Shown here piece after piece: positions 1 to 10,979 of a stretch of 64,000 nucleotides of DNA. This stretch comes from Antedon mediterranea (taxonomy: Eukaryota > Echinodermata > Crinoidea > Comatulida > Antedonidae), in the NCBI RefSeq assembly GCF_964355755.1, contig NC_092671.1:22897070-22961069 (forward strand). Direction: 5' to 3'. The notes under the pieces were generated by a model that saw only the letters and a list, made by a program, of their open reading frames with translations, did not search any database and was not told the origin of the DNA. The translations under genes and the position numbers were made by a program. Position 1 is the stretch's first letter; the number at the start of each line of letters is the position of its first letter.

Positions 1-978
1 ACGATAAATTTGAACGCAAAATATGAGTATCCTATTACCTGATAGTGATGATTGGTGCCTTTTATATGTCATAGAATATAATACTCTATACGGTACAGTG
101 TACTGTATATCTATATACAGTGTAAAAACTAACATAGGTGAAATTACGGGAACCACACCATGTTCTAATTTTTTGGTATGATGACGTTGTCAAAATAAAC
201 TTGAAGATCACAGTTTCGAAAGATAATGAATTGAGCAAAAAATTATAAGATTTGGAAGAAAATTTGGCACGTAGAAGCGCACTGCGTGCTCTTTGAAATT
301 TGTATAAATTTGGCGAAAGAGAAAAAAAAAATGTTTTAACTTCAACTGGCCATTTCATAACGTCACAACATCCGATAGGCTTGATTTTTATATGAATTCA
401 TAACTACATTTTATCAGCTTTCATAATAAATTATAATCATCAAGGTCACCTTTAATTCTGAAGAGCTGTAAGATATTAAAAAATATGGTGTAGGTGAAAT
501 TACATGACCTACGTTATTCAAGTTTTTACGCGTGATGACGTCATCAAAATGAAAATGTTGACAACACATTAGAAAGATAATGAATTGAGCAATCATATAC
601 AGTACTAAAATTGGAGCGAAAATCGGGCACAAAATAACCGAGATGCGCTCTGTTGAATGTGATAACCTATGAAAAAAGAGAAAAAACTCTAATTTTAAAA
701 TTCAAGTGGCTTCCAGATAAAGTTAAAAAAATTGGGGTTCATCGTGCATTCAGAAGAATTATTTTCATTTTAAAAATGCCTTATTTTCAGCACTTCGATG
801 CAATTAATGTGCACATTTTGTCATTTTTAACCTGCTTGTATATTTTAAGTCGGAACGGACTCAAATTTGGTGAATGTACTAAGAAAAAACATGTTTTTGC
901 GCAGTAATTTTTTGAAGCACGCAAATGCTCATGCTCTAAATTGATCAAAACTTAATTTAAACCTTTTAAATTTTTAAC
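1..978 (-). mobile_element. Helentron-like E1 element, minus-strand fragment
   Basis: This stretch is the reverse complement of the interior of the Helentron-like copies at about 14,090-15,120 and 15,640-16,700. Shared landmarks include GATGACGTCATC, GGTGAAATTAC, a block rich in TTCTGAAGAGCTGTAAGAT and the GATCAAAACTTAAT segment near 940. Similarity stops near 978, so the 5' part is missing, and the 3' part runs off the left edge of the window. The reading frames here are short and unrelated between copies, so none is called as a gene. Confidence 0.75.
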
Positions 979-1262
979 AATAATTATTTATTAAAGATAA
1001 AAGCAAATTTAGATTTAAACGAATTTCCCCGAATACCGTAGGTGTTTTCATAAACTGTTTTACATTATGATTAAATAGTATGTTAAATTGAACTTATGAT
1101 CCTATTTCTTTCCGTATCCAACTTTTATAAACATTACATGCTAGTAGGAAGGAATATATTATATTGAGGGCAGACTAGTACACAAACACATATTTTGCTG
1201 TTGTTGAATGAAGTTGTTATTAAAGATAAATAATTAAAATGTGTCAGCATCATTATTATAGT

Positions 1263-2205
1263 GGGTCATTCCATGCCAAATCAACAAATCAGTTGGCAGG
1301 TAATCTCTTAGATTTTGCTGATTTTTTTTCCTAAGGTACCTCTATCTATATAATGAACACATGCAAAAAAATTAGCCCTCAATTCCAAGCGGTTTCGGAA
1401 ATATGGCCGTTTTAAATTTGGTCGTCTCGCCCCATTTTTCGTTCCAAAATCGCGGAGTTTAATATTTTGTGTTTTTGGAGGCTTATATTTCCACAACGGA
1501 CAAATATATTAAGCTGAAAATTACTACCCATGGATAATTCCCACTCAATAAACAGAATCTCGTGAAAAAAAAATTTGATCTCTACTACTTTGGAAGATAC
1601 AGCAGTCCGAAAACCCATTTTCGTTAAGCAAAATTAGCTTTTTTCGATTTTCGGCAGCCCTGTATACCCACAATAGCATTCATAGAGTGTTCAAACTTTT
1701 TAATTCTGTTATATAAGTACATACATTTACTCTAAAATAATAATATAATATTTTAAAGCTGAAATAACAAAATAACTAGTACCCAAAGTATGGTCCGGGG
1801 GAAAAAACCATGAAAATAGCCCATTTTCTCGTTGACCTTTGACCCCGTAGATGAATCTTGACAAACTTCAAAATTGCGTTAATTATTAAATACATATCAG
1901 ATCTATATCTGATTCAAATTTGAAATTTGCAACTCCACTGCTTCATGGTTATCTAAATTTTATATACAGTGCTACTTTTTCATTTTTATATACTTTTTTT
2001 ATACTATAGCCGTTTTTCGTACTTTTTGAGTTCTCTAAACTGATAATTAGAACTATTAACATTTTAAAATTAATCAATTTTAGCTAACTTTTTGTGCTGA
2101 TTCCAAAAATGTAAACAGATTTACCATATCTTGTTTTATTCCTATTGATACTGTAGCCTAAAAATGATCGAAAATGAAATTTATAGGATTTCTTTGTACA
2201 TATTG
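1263..2205. repeat. Left terminal inverted repeat of the 3.46 kb transposon
   Basis: This arm matches the reverse complement of about 3,775-4,718. It includes the shared segments GGTACCTCTATCTATATAAT near 1,335 and GATCGAAAATGAAATTTAT near 2,166. No gene is seen in it; short frames mirror each other in both arms. Confidence 0.88.
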
Positions 2206-2681
2206 AAACACAACTTACATGTAAACTGGATGGTATTACTTTGTATTTCAACCATGCACATGCCAATTTTGATATATGTATGTATAATAATAGTGTTCAG
2301 CTATTTAAAATTTGGTAACAGTGCTATAATACGTTTGTGGTCCGCTTCCAATAATTTGTACTGCCGACCTCCATGACCTTGTATCTCTGGAGTTTAATAC
2401 CACAGATAATATCCTGAAACGGCACATAACATTGGTTAGCTGGATTATCTGATGGCCAGTTAAGATTGCCTGTGCGTATTGATTTTTTCATGAACTTAAC
2501 ATGTACATCACTGTTTTCATCTGAACGTTCATCCATAGTTCCAATGTACCACTCCTTTCATACATACAAGCAATATATTTACCAGGTTGATAGTCATCAT
2601 TCGGAATTGAAATGTTTTCTTCTTCACTACCTAACTAAACACACAGTGCTGTAAAAGTCATCTTCAGACAATCTGCGCATT

Positions 2682-3799
2682 TCAAGCTTTCCTGCAGATA
2701 TACCGGAATAAAGCTATGATGGGAGCGAGTACCCATAATAGTTTTTGATGATAAATAGCGTTCCTCTCTAGTTTGTAAGCATCTGTATTTTTCTGTACAT
2801 CCTTATCAAATACAAAGAAGAATTTGATGCCAGCAATATTTTTAGAGACCCAGTCAAACATTTGAAGAGCCGTGAGGATTTGGTTTCCTTCTGTTGCCTG
2901 TAAACTTGTTCGTGCAACAAGCCTCTTCACTGTACCGCAGATACCATCACATGGGCTTTTTCCATGACTAGTGGCAAAAAAATGCCACCTGGGCATTAAT
3001 GCATGATCAGATTGGTGATGACATAGGTTTGTGAGGTTTTTGTAATTTTTATACTGGCTTGCTGCACCATCACTATAGTAAATTAATTTAGTTGTATGTG
3101 GTAAGATTTCTTTTAAAAATAAGATGCCAACACATTTAATAAATGCATGAACTGTTGATGTTGCATGTCTAAGGAAGGCAGTCCGAAATAACACAGACAC
3201 TAATGCACTTGAGATCTTCATTCTCCTTATAGTATATAGCAAATGGGTGGAGTGTTGCCTGGCTATTGTCCCAATAGAATAGTTTTCTGCAAAGTCTAAC
3301 AGTACGATGGCTTCATCTCCTGCTGCTAACTGCTCTAAGGTTTCGCAAGTAGTAGGCAGCCTGGGCTAGCTTTTGTTACAAAATAGTGTTGACAAAGTTT
3401 ATCTAAAGCATCGCATAGTGTCTAAAGGAGTTCTTGAATTGACAGTTGTAAAGATGCAAGTTGTGTTCTGTCTGTGTGCATCCATTGCTTGTAATTAACA
3501 GAATCCTCCATGTCAACTTCGTAGTCTGAGCACACTTGCGACATCGACAAATAGCTCATGAGGGCTGCTTTACCACCAGGACAGTTGGTACAAGACCGCA
3601 TCATGCAGTCCCGATTACTTATGTCGCATACCATTCTTGCGAGCAGGTCTTTGTATTCTTGTTTATTAGGAAGAGCTGCAATAAGAAGCTTCACATTTTG
3701 ATGTTTTTGGCAGACATGGGTATGTCCATGGTTGAAGGATACCACCCAGTGACATGTAGTTAGTGGTTTCAATAAACAAAGAAATCCTATAAATTTCAT
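2682..3799 (-). pseudogene. Decayed transposase of the long-TIR element
   Basis: Read on the minus strand, three pieces in different frames follow one another. The first (3,799-3,422) has CQKHQNVKLLIAAL, MVCDISNRDCMMRSCTNCPG and a long Asp/Trp-containing tail. The middle (about 3,420-3,245) has a stop and a frameshift and contains VLLDFAENYS. The last (to 2,682) has YYSDGAASQYKN, FFATSHGKSPCDG and GTVKRL. I recognise this combination from uncharacterised transposon proteins of cnidarians, molluscs and echinoderms. The Asp in LLDFAEN and the Asp in YSDGA are plausible DDE-type catalytic residues, but that is inference. At least one stop and one frameshift make this copy inactive. Confidence 0.75.
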
Positions 3800-4718
3800 T
3801 TTCGATCATTTTTAGGCTCCAGTATCAATAGGAATAAAACAAGAAATGATAAATCTATTTAAATTTTTGGAATCAGCACAAAAAGTTAGCTAAGACTGAT
3901 TAATTTCAAAATGTTAATAGTTCTAATTATCAGTTTAGAGAACTCTAAAAGTACGAAAAACAGCTATAGTATAAAAAAAGTATATAAAAATGAAAAAGTA
4001 GCACTATTTATAAAATTTAGATAACCATGAAGCAGTGGAGTTGCAAATTTCAAATTTGAATCAGATATAGATCTGGTATGTATTTAATAATTAACGCAAT
4101 TTTGAAGTTTGTTAAGATCCATCTACGTGGTCAAAGGTCAACGAGAAAATGGGCTATTTTCATGGTTTTTCCCCCCGGACCATACTTTGGGTACTAGTTA
4201 TTTTGTTATTTCAGCTTTAAAATACTATATTATTCTTTTAGAGTAAATGTATGTACTTACATAACAGAATTAAAAAGTTTGAACACTCTATGAATGCTAA
4301 TGTGGGTATACAGGGCTGCCGAAAATCGAAAAAAGCTAATTTTGCTTAACGAAAATGGGTTTTCGGACTGCTGTATCTTCCAAAGTAGTAGAGATAACTT
4401 TTTTTTTACACCAGATTCTGTTTATTGAGTGGGAATTATCCATATGTAGCAATTTTCAGCTTAATATATTTGTCCGTTGCGGAAATATAAGCCTCCAAAA
4501 ACACAAAATATTAAACTCCGCGATTTTGGAACGAAAAATGGGGCGAGACGCCCAAATTTAAAACGGCCATATTTCCGAAACCACTTGGAATTGAGGGCTA
4601 ATTTTTTGCATGTGTTCATTATATAGATAGAGGTACCTTAGGAAAAAAAATCAGTAAAATCTAAGAGGTGACCTGCCCAAATTTTGTTCAGATTTGTTGA
4701 TTTGGCATGGAATGACCC
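3775..4718. repeat. Right terminal inverted repeat of the 3.46 kb transposon
   Basis: This is the reverse complement of the left arm. The inner boundary lies just inside the start of the transposase remnant, near the segment complementary to GATCGAAAATGAAATTTAT. The outer end is followed directly by the TAGT duplication. Confidence 0.88.
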
Positions 4719-4852
4719 TAGTCACAAGTTTGTCCATCAGAATAGCGAGAAGATATACAATTATTAATTGTGAATGTTCTTTTTTTCCCCATACATTTTT
4801 CTACTTTTTCTTGTAATTTATAAGCTATGACAACAAATTATTCATCATTTAC

Positions 4853-5322
4853 CTGGCAACTTTTCAATTGTCTTGTCTTGTTTATCAATATTCTCAATAG
4901 GTTCTTCATCATCTGTATGTCCAGTGAAAATGTCTGCTAAAGCTTTTTCCAGATGTTGATGATCTTCATAATCAAGATTAGTTACATTTTCTTGATTTTC
5001 TTGATTCTGATTTGCATGATTTATTAAAGATATTTCCTCCATTGCAACATTTTTCAATGTAAGTTTGTTCTGCTCATTGGCAATCTTTTCAACTGTAACT
5101 GGATTCTTAGAATCTTTTACAGAAAATATACACTCTTCTGTAATAATCTGATGACATTTAGAGGCTTCCTTGACAGCAGCATTGACTGAATTTGATGCAT
5201 TGTCTTCTTCATCTGAAGAAATTATAATTATGTTCTCTCTGACTGTAGTAGATAAACTCTGCTGTTCTTTATTTGTTATTTCACAATTAGTTCTAATTCT
5301 TTCTGGTGAATCCACAACAGAC
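4853..5322 (-). CDS. SETDB1: SETDB1 internal exon: long acidic insertion with a SUMO-interaction-like motif
   Basis: This 470-bp exon is open throughout. The acceptor is GCTATCATAG and the donor TTGCCAG|GTAAAT. The first G completes the Gln codon begun in the exon ending at 26,266, and one base (G) is left for the next exon. The protein is acidic and disordered-looking, rich in Asn, Glu, Asp and Ser. It contains ENIIIISSDEED, an aliphatic core followed by Ser and acidic residues, the usual form of a SUMO-interacting motif. Human SETDB1 has a comparable DIQTISSGSEGDDFE stretch in its insertion. The 3.46 kb transposon at 1,263-4,718 ends only about 130 bp beyond the donor. No in-frame ATG is needed at the left because this is an internal exon. 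Remaining uncertainty: another phase-neutral exon could be spliced in elsewhere. Confidence 0.83.
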
Positions 5323-5776
5323 CTATGATAGCAAAATATAAAATATTGTACTGTATTGACATTTAATTAAGGTTCATATAGGATGGTAGACTACATGCTG
5401 TCTTTTATTTACTGATGTTAAATTTCATTTTGACCGTGTTCGTACGGCGATTGAAATACACGTTTATTTGGTTTTTACCCTTGGGGTAAAACCCATACGA
5501 CGTTCGTACGAATAAACAAAGTACCGGTAAGCTGACACGAAACCAATTAAGATCGGAATTCTTAGGTCAAAAAGCGGCCTCTGTGCGTCGACCCATATCA
5601 ATTGACATGGCGTGTTGACAAATTCAACTGGATATTGCATGTCGTTTCGCGCACGAATCGTTCAATTATTATTTTTCAATCGACAACCAGACCTATATAT
5701 TTATAATACATCGAATACAATTTACTTTTTAAATAAATAATGATCGAAAATCCTGCTAACGTATGTTGTTTGTTGA
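5323..5776. other. Intronic DNA with no recognised feature
   Basis: This stretch is single-copy-looking intron sequence just upstream (on the minus strand) of the 4,853-5,322 exon. No coding similarity, repeat or RNA gene was seen. Confidence 0.5.
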
Positions 5777-6055
5777 CCACGTGTATTTATCGTGCGAGCC
5801 GAACTATTGTTGTGGAAATTCCATTTAATGTACACGCACTGTACCCCTCTTGTAAAAATCACCACGTGTTATTTATCGTGCGAGCCGAACTATTGTTGTG
5901 AAAATTCCATTTAATGTACACGCACTGTACCCCTCTTGTAAAAATCACCACGTGTATTCTTCGTGCGAGCCGAACTATTGTTGTAAAAATTCCATTTAAC
6001 ACGCACTGTACCCCTCTTATCGTGCGAGCCGAACGGTTGATGTGGTAATTCACAG
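5777..6055. repeat. Tandem repeat, ~86-bp unit, about 3.3 copies
   Basis: Units begin with ACCACGTG and contain CGTGCGAGCCGAACTATTGT, then CCATTTAATGTACACGCACT and CCCCTCTTGTAAAAATC. Units two and three differ by small deletions. A minus-strand open frame across the array simply reads the repeat and is not called a gene. Confidence 0.85.
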
Positions 6056-6059
6056 ACAC

Positions 6060-7207
6060 CAGGCTACCACAATACAGAACTCCCTGCCGTTACATGTACA
6101 TTATAAGCCACCGATTCGCAAGTTCAGGTCACCGGAAAAAAACCAACGAGTTGATTATTGATATATAATTTTACAAAACAATAGATATACATTCGCATTA
6201 ACGAAAAAGAACATTTTAAACAATAATTGTTAAACAATCAGAAAGCTTATTTGAGGTCGCGATTTGACATGATCCCGTTAACGCTTGATTAATTATACCC
6301 AGAGGCAGCGTGTAATTGGAATGGGATTGAAATAACCAGTAAAGTTGGTGGATTTTTCGTCCAGATGGTTTTCTAATTTTTTATAGCCAGAGGCGTAAGT
6401 TAATTGCCACACGCGACCTCACAGTTGGAAGTACACGGTAGTTTCAGTCCCGTCCGAACGGGCCCTTTGTTTAATTCACTCCACTAATCAATTTTAATGA
6501 GGTCAGACTGCAGGGAACCGATTTTATTATCAATCAAATTGATGGCACAGAAATTAATGGTGTCATCAGAAAATAAAAGCTCTGTACTTGGTAAATTTGA
6601 TATATATCATTAATAAGGGATTATAGAATACAGAAACTCTATTGGTCTTGCATATAAACATCATACAAGAAATAATTGTTCATGCGATTCAGCTTTTATG
6701 GTTGTTTGTAACTTATTTAATACTGGATCTTCATACCTGTATATCTAGTGACACTTTAGACCTAGGACAATATATACAAGGCACTTTATTATGTTTAAAG
6801 TGAGCGCAATTGGTCTACCGTAGATTTGATAATGATGGGTTTCGGATTTTGAAGGGCCATGATTTTTTTCAAAGTATCCACTCATTCTGGAATGCAACCT
6901 TCATTCATTAGCAGAGTATATAAGTATATAAGTGTAAGGATGTGGACGACAACACAAAAGGAAAAACACGCCTTTTCTAACTTTTACCACGGCGCCTAAA
7001 ATTTTCAAAATTTATTTTCGATGAAATTAGAGTACGTTTCAGGCAATTTCAAGCATTCAAAAATTGCTGTGAGTATGCGCACTGCGCGTTAATATGCTTT
7101 CTGTTTTACAACCTTTCTTTAATAATTACCTCATATTTCATTCACTTTTAAACTCCAAATTGCATTATACGAGCATGTCAAAAGTGAAAGGCTATGCACG
7201 TGTAAAT
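6060..7207. other. Intronic DNA with no recognised feature
   Basis: No coding similarity or repeat structure was recognised. The stretch includes short motifs such as CCAGAGGC recurring at 6,299 and 6,387, too little to define an element. Confidence 0.45.
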
Positions 7208-7570
7208 TAACAGAATGGTGAAAATATGCTAAATTTTAAAATTAGATCGTCAGAATGCTCGGGAAATGTATGTATCATATGTATGATTTATTATGAAATT
7301 AAGAGAAAAAAAGTTGATTATGTCATCATTAATAGCATATCAAATATCAAAATTTTTATTTCGAAAATCAAACAAAGTATGACATTTTCTTGGCCGAAAT
7401 AACAAACTTAACATTAACCTCCTTCTTTAAAATGTTAATCATATTAATTTTAAAAGTATATACTTTGACAGTGCATCATTTTTTTAAATGTTTAAAGATG
7501 TCATTATAGTAAAACATTATGATTGATTCATTGTGGTATGTAATAATCTATCTGCACCAAAGTGGTTACT
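7208..7570 (+). repeat. Interspersed repeat R1, copy 1
   Basis: This begins GAATGGTGAAAATATGCTAA and matches about 25,849-26,206 in the same orientation, through TATGATTTATTATGAAATTA, the CCGAAATAACAAACTTAA segment and GACAGTGCATCATTTTTTT to GTAATAATCTATCTGCACC. No inverted ends or coding capacity were seen. It is a member of an unnamed dispersed family. Confidence 0.8.
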
Positions 7571-8504
7571 GCATAGTAAATACATGGAGGAATCTTTCTT
7601 TAACTTTAAGTCAGTTGTGTATGGCTCGGTGGTCAGCACTCTCGTCTATAGCATTGAAGGTACCAAAATCGAGTCTCACTTTGGAAAACGAAATGAAATT
7701 AGATTATTTTAGATTATACAAATGATTTAAGATTTATAATGAAATCTAGCAATCTTTATGTAACAAAATTGAAGGTTTATGACATTTAATACGCAGATAG
7801 ATACCTATAAAAACATCGCAGTATCCAGTAAAATCCTGCAGAATTTCAGGCGGTATTCCCGGTCGAGAATCACAGAAAAATCGGGATATGTTCTGGATTT
7901 CCAACCGAGAAACCAGCAAAATTGTGTTCAGGTTTGGGCAGATATTCCCGGTTTGTACCGAGATCCCAATAAAAAATATCTTGAGTTTTTGGCAAAATTT
8001 TATTTGGGATAATGCGCAAACATGAACAGGATTTTTAACCGGGATATCGATCGGAATCCCACCACCAATCCTGCTGATGACCAGGATTTGTTTAAAGTTA
8101 AATTCAGATGGGATTTAAAGGGGGATTCTGGGTTTAAAATTGCTTTTAAATATCATTTATTTATTAAATAACAAACATTATAACAATATGGACATGTCAG
8201 AATAAAGAATAACGAGAAATTAAACAAATTAAATTCATGTAAAGTCTGTTTTTCAGCAGCTTAGGGAAGCTCATTAATATTCATGAGATATTCTCAAAAT
8301 CACATCATCAGTAGATTCCAAACTCGCGACGACATGTGTACGTTGTGTTTGTCAACTAATTTACATCTCTCTCCTCTGTCAAACAACAATCATTGTGAAA
8401 TACATTTTTTTATAGATTTTCTAAGCTAGGCCTAAAGTGCAATAATAACAGTAGCATATATTTATTTGACATTAAATGAAATACAAAATTTAGTACAGAT
8501 CATG
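7571..8504. other. Intronic DNA with no recognised feature
   Basis: No gene is recognised. Around 7,840-8,110 the sequence is rich in short CGGGAT/ATCCCG-like words on both strands, which may be an old repeat, but I could not define ends. Confidence 0.4.
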
Positions 8505-9325
8505 GAGTCATGGATCATGGTGTGCCGCAGGGTTCGATTTTGGGGCCACTGCTTTTATCATTTACACAAGTGATTTACAAAATTGTATTCCTAAAAACTT
8601 CCTAAAAAGTTATTCATGTACGCTGACGATTCAACCTTGACATGTAGTTTACCAACCATAGACGAAATTGAAACAAATTTAAATATAGTATTAGATATAG
8701 TACACAATTAGGCAAACAGAAACAAACTCACTATAAATGCAAACAAAACTAAATCAATGCTCATCGGATTGAAAAAGAAAACATCTACTAACAACCTTAA
8801 TCTAAAAATTGCAAACAATTCAGTTGAAAGGGTAAAATCCTTTAAATGCTTAGGTGTCATAATTGACGAAACGTTAAGTTGGTCACCGCATGTCGAGTAC
8901 GTGAACAAAACATTTTCTTCTAAACTAGGCATGCTAAATCGGATTCGCGACTGTATCCCACAATGTTGCATGAACACACTATTCACTAGTCTAGTAAGGC
9001 CGTCATTAGACTATTGTTGTACAGTATGGGGTGGCAGGTATGCCAAATATATGACTGATATATTTACACCCTAATATCCCAGTCACGTGTAACGAGGCAG
9101 TCCACATTGTTGAAGTTAAAGATTCCTTTTGCGAGAAATGAATGTTTCTCCACAAGTTTTAGTGTTGTTGGTGCAACCCTGTGGAATAGCGTCGAAGAGG
9201 AGTTAAGAACCATCACATCCATAGGGTTATTTAAATCAGAACTTCATAGGAAGTATATTCAGCAAAATGCTATTTGGGCTTACCCTGGGTAAACAAAGTA
9301 ATAATAATAATAATAATAATAAATT
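8505..9325 (+). mobile_element. 5'-truncated LINE (CR1/L2/jockey-like group) with (TAA)n tail
   Basis: The sequence starts near a reverse transcriptase region (GVPQG-like GTGCCGCAGGGTTC at 8,521, with YADDSTL encoded near 8,617-8,637), continues through the RT thumb and ends in a (TAA)n run at about 9,298-9,321, the kind of 3' simple repeat these LINEs leave. The 5' part is missing. No target-site duplication was identified. Confidence 0.75.
8528..9292 (+). pseudogene. LINE reverse transcriptase fragment, broken
   Basis: This is the C-terminal half of a non-LTR retrotransposon reverse transcriptase. Visible pieces are FMYADDSTLTCSLP (the YxDD catalytic motif), NKLTINANKTKSMLIG, KCLGVIIDETLSWSPHV, LVRPSLDYCCTVWGG and, in another frame, FSVVGATLWNSVEEELR. 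These are the usual order of motifs in CR1/L2/jockey-type elements. There are frame changes around 8,570-8,620 and 9,070-9,105 and an in-frame stop near 8,709, so it is dead. Endonuclease and the front of RT are absent. Confidence 0.78.
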
Positions 9326-9838
9326 ATACTATTTTTATACCTCTATATTACAGATCGTATTATCGGCTTCACGTACTAGGCCTAGCTAGGCCCCTAGCCT
9401 AAATCATTTTTTTATGGGTGAGAGCCATTCTGACTAGGGATTCCATGCCACGATGGCTACATTAAAACATTGGGGCCCATGGGCCTAGCTAGCCTATTAG
9501 ATGATTGGCCCATAAATAACAAAACTTAGTGGATTCCAAACTCATCCTATCTAAACAATATAAAACGTTATACAAAATCGGCTGTAAATATTGAGGCAAA
9601 ACAAGAAGGTCCGATCGCCGTCCACACGTATGGTGTCCCACCGATCGTCTAGCCTAGGCTAGGCCTAAAATAGTTTAGTTTCCAAAAAAGCGGATACTGA
9701 ATCAAGCAAGTAGGAAGGAGGCCTAGCCGATCCGGCCCAGTTAAAAATTGAGCTAGCTAGTGTAGTAGACCCTATGCGAATTGATACCATCAAGCCTTTT
9801 ACTATAGGCTACACTTGTTAAAATTAGCAATAGTCCAA
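9326..9838. other. GGCCTA-rich intronic DNA, no gene seen
   Basis: Short AGGCCTAGC-type words recur several times (9,378-9,400, 9,484-9,495, 9,650-9,665, 9,719-9,728). No coding capacity or element ends were recognised. Confidence 0.45.
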
Positions 9839-9839
9839 G

Positions 9840-10582
9840 GCCCTGTTTCTGCTGCCAAGAAAATGCCGTATTTAATACGGTATTTTTTGAATACCGTATT
9901 TATACCGTATTTTTTTGGCAGCAGAAACTGCGCTCATACAAAAAATACCGTATTTTCCCCACAAAATTTGTGGATAAAATACGGTATTTACAAATTTATA
10001 CCGTATTTTTTGTACCCATTTCTGCTGCCAATAAAAAATACGGTATTTTTGTTGACCTGCCACATGAGGTCAACATCGTTGTTTTATTTTCTGTCGCTGT
10101 CAGCTGTTTTACACACGTGTATAATAGATATATTCGGCGAAAATGTGGAGCGAAGATGTCACAGTATTTACTATATAAATCTGTGTAGGGAGGAAGGGGG
10201 GAGGGGAAGCTAAAATGTCAGGCCAACTAAAAGATAATAAAAGGGACAACCACATTTATAAAGACATTTCTAAAAATAAAGCAGGAGTACGGAATAGACT
10301 TGTCTCCAAAGCAAGTAAACTCAAAGCTGAAGAGCCTGCGAAAGCAGTAACATTGCAAAAGACAATAACTCGGAGAGGAAACGAATTACTTGTCCCCATT
10401 ACGATGTTTTCTGTGCTCTCACAACATCTGTGTCAATAGGGATAGGCTGTTGAAAGTGAGGCGTAAAACTTCCTTTATTGCGACTTTTAATTATCGACCA
10501 AATAAATGAATGGCAATTTGGGTAAAAATGATGATATTTAACACGATCACCCAAGAAGTATTGTTAGCAGAAACGGGGTACT
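9840..10582. mobile_element. Small inverted-repeat element with CTGTTTCTGCTGCC ends
   Basis: The left end reads GGCCCTGTTTCTGCTGCCAA. Its inverted form occurs at 9,913-9,928 (TTGGCAGCAGAAAC), and a diverged inverted form at about 10,566-10,577 (TAGCAGAAACGGGG). Between 9,860 and 10,050 many AATACGGTATT words form strong local palindromes. Either a short palindromic element (9,840-9,930) or the longer unit fits; I prefer the longer one because TTTCTGCTGCCAA recurs inside at 10,018. Confidence 0.5.
10215..10439 (+). CDS. Hypothetical 74-residue basic protein inside the 9,840-10,582 element
   Basis: An ATG-initiated frame encodes a Lys-rich, hydrophilic peptide starting MSGQLKDNKRDN with a run of Lys/Arg/Ala to about residue 55 and a hydrophobic C-terminus. 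No family is recognised. It may be a real first exon or an accident; a GT follows at several points, but no splice partner is identifiable. It sits inside a short inverted-repeat element, which argues for either a captured fragment or chance. Confidence 0.25.
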   Translation: MSGQLKDNKRDNHIYKDISKNKAGVRNRLVSKASKLKAEEPAKAVTLQKTITRRGNELLVPITMFSVLSQHLCQ

Positions 10583-10979
10583 AAAAAATAAAAATCCCAG
10601 GTATAAATGTATAAATACGGTATAAAGATTTTATTATATATTGATTAAAACCTCACCTAATCTTTGAGGCTATTATAAGTTTTAAAGTAAAGTAGATTCA
10701 ATTAGGCATTTCAACTAATAATGATAACATTGACCGGAAGATTTATTGATGATATTGCTAGATTTATGGCATTTTATTGTTTAGAATGTTTATTGTATTC
10801 TTTTATAGTTTACACGTTGGAATAAAGTTTGGGAACTATCGCTCTGACATTTGGCCTTTATTTTGTTTCGACGAGTTGAACTGACTGGTGAAAATTGTGT
10901 TACTGCTGACGCTATATACGACCCGACTGGAAACGCTAGGCTACACGCAAACAGCAACCAGTACAGTATGGCCACACGA
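10583..10979. other. Intronic DNA with no recognised feature
   Basis: This stretch between the small inverted-repeat element and the first Helentron-like fragment shows no coding similarity or structure. Confidence 0.4.

Larger units (their letters stand above)
1263..4718 (-). mobile_element. DNA transposon with ~0.94 kb terminal inverted repeats and 4-bp TAGT duplication
   Basis: The left arm (1,263 to about 2,205) and right arm (about 3,775 to 4,718) are inverted copies of each other, with only scattered differences across the whole arm. Outer ends read GGGTCATTCCATGCCAAATC and its complement. The four bases before (1,259-1,262) and after (4,719-4,722) are both TAGT, a clear target-site duplication. 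Between the arms lies a decayed transposase on the minus strand. The 5' end resembles the element beginning at 60,270. I cannot assign the superfamily with certainty. Confidence 0.88.

Noticed and set aside
1-1262. Search for the C-terminal SET half (NHSCxPN) of SETDB1
   Set aside because: Only Helentron-like sequence and plain intron DNA were seen; the exon should lie left of the window.
2084-2376. Overlapping open frames on both strands in the left TIR and beside it
   Set aside because: They mirror frames in the right TIR, have no family motif and lie in a repeated arm.
3536-3763. 75-codon plus-strand frame
   Set aside because: It is the opposite-strand shadow of the transposase remnant, which has the recognisable motifs.
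5859-6059. Minus-strand frame with repeated CVLNGIF-type peptide
   Set aside because: It simply reads the 86-bp tandem repeat.
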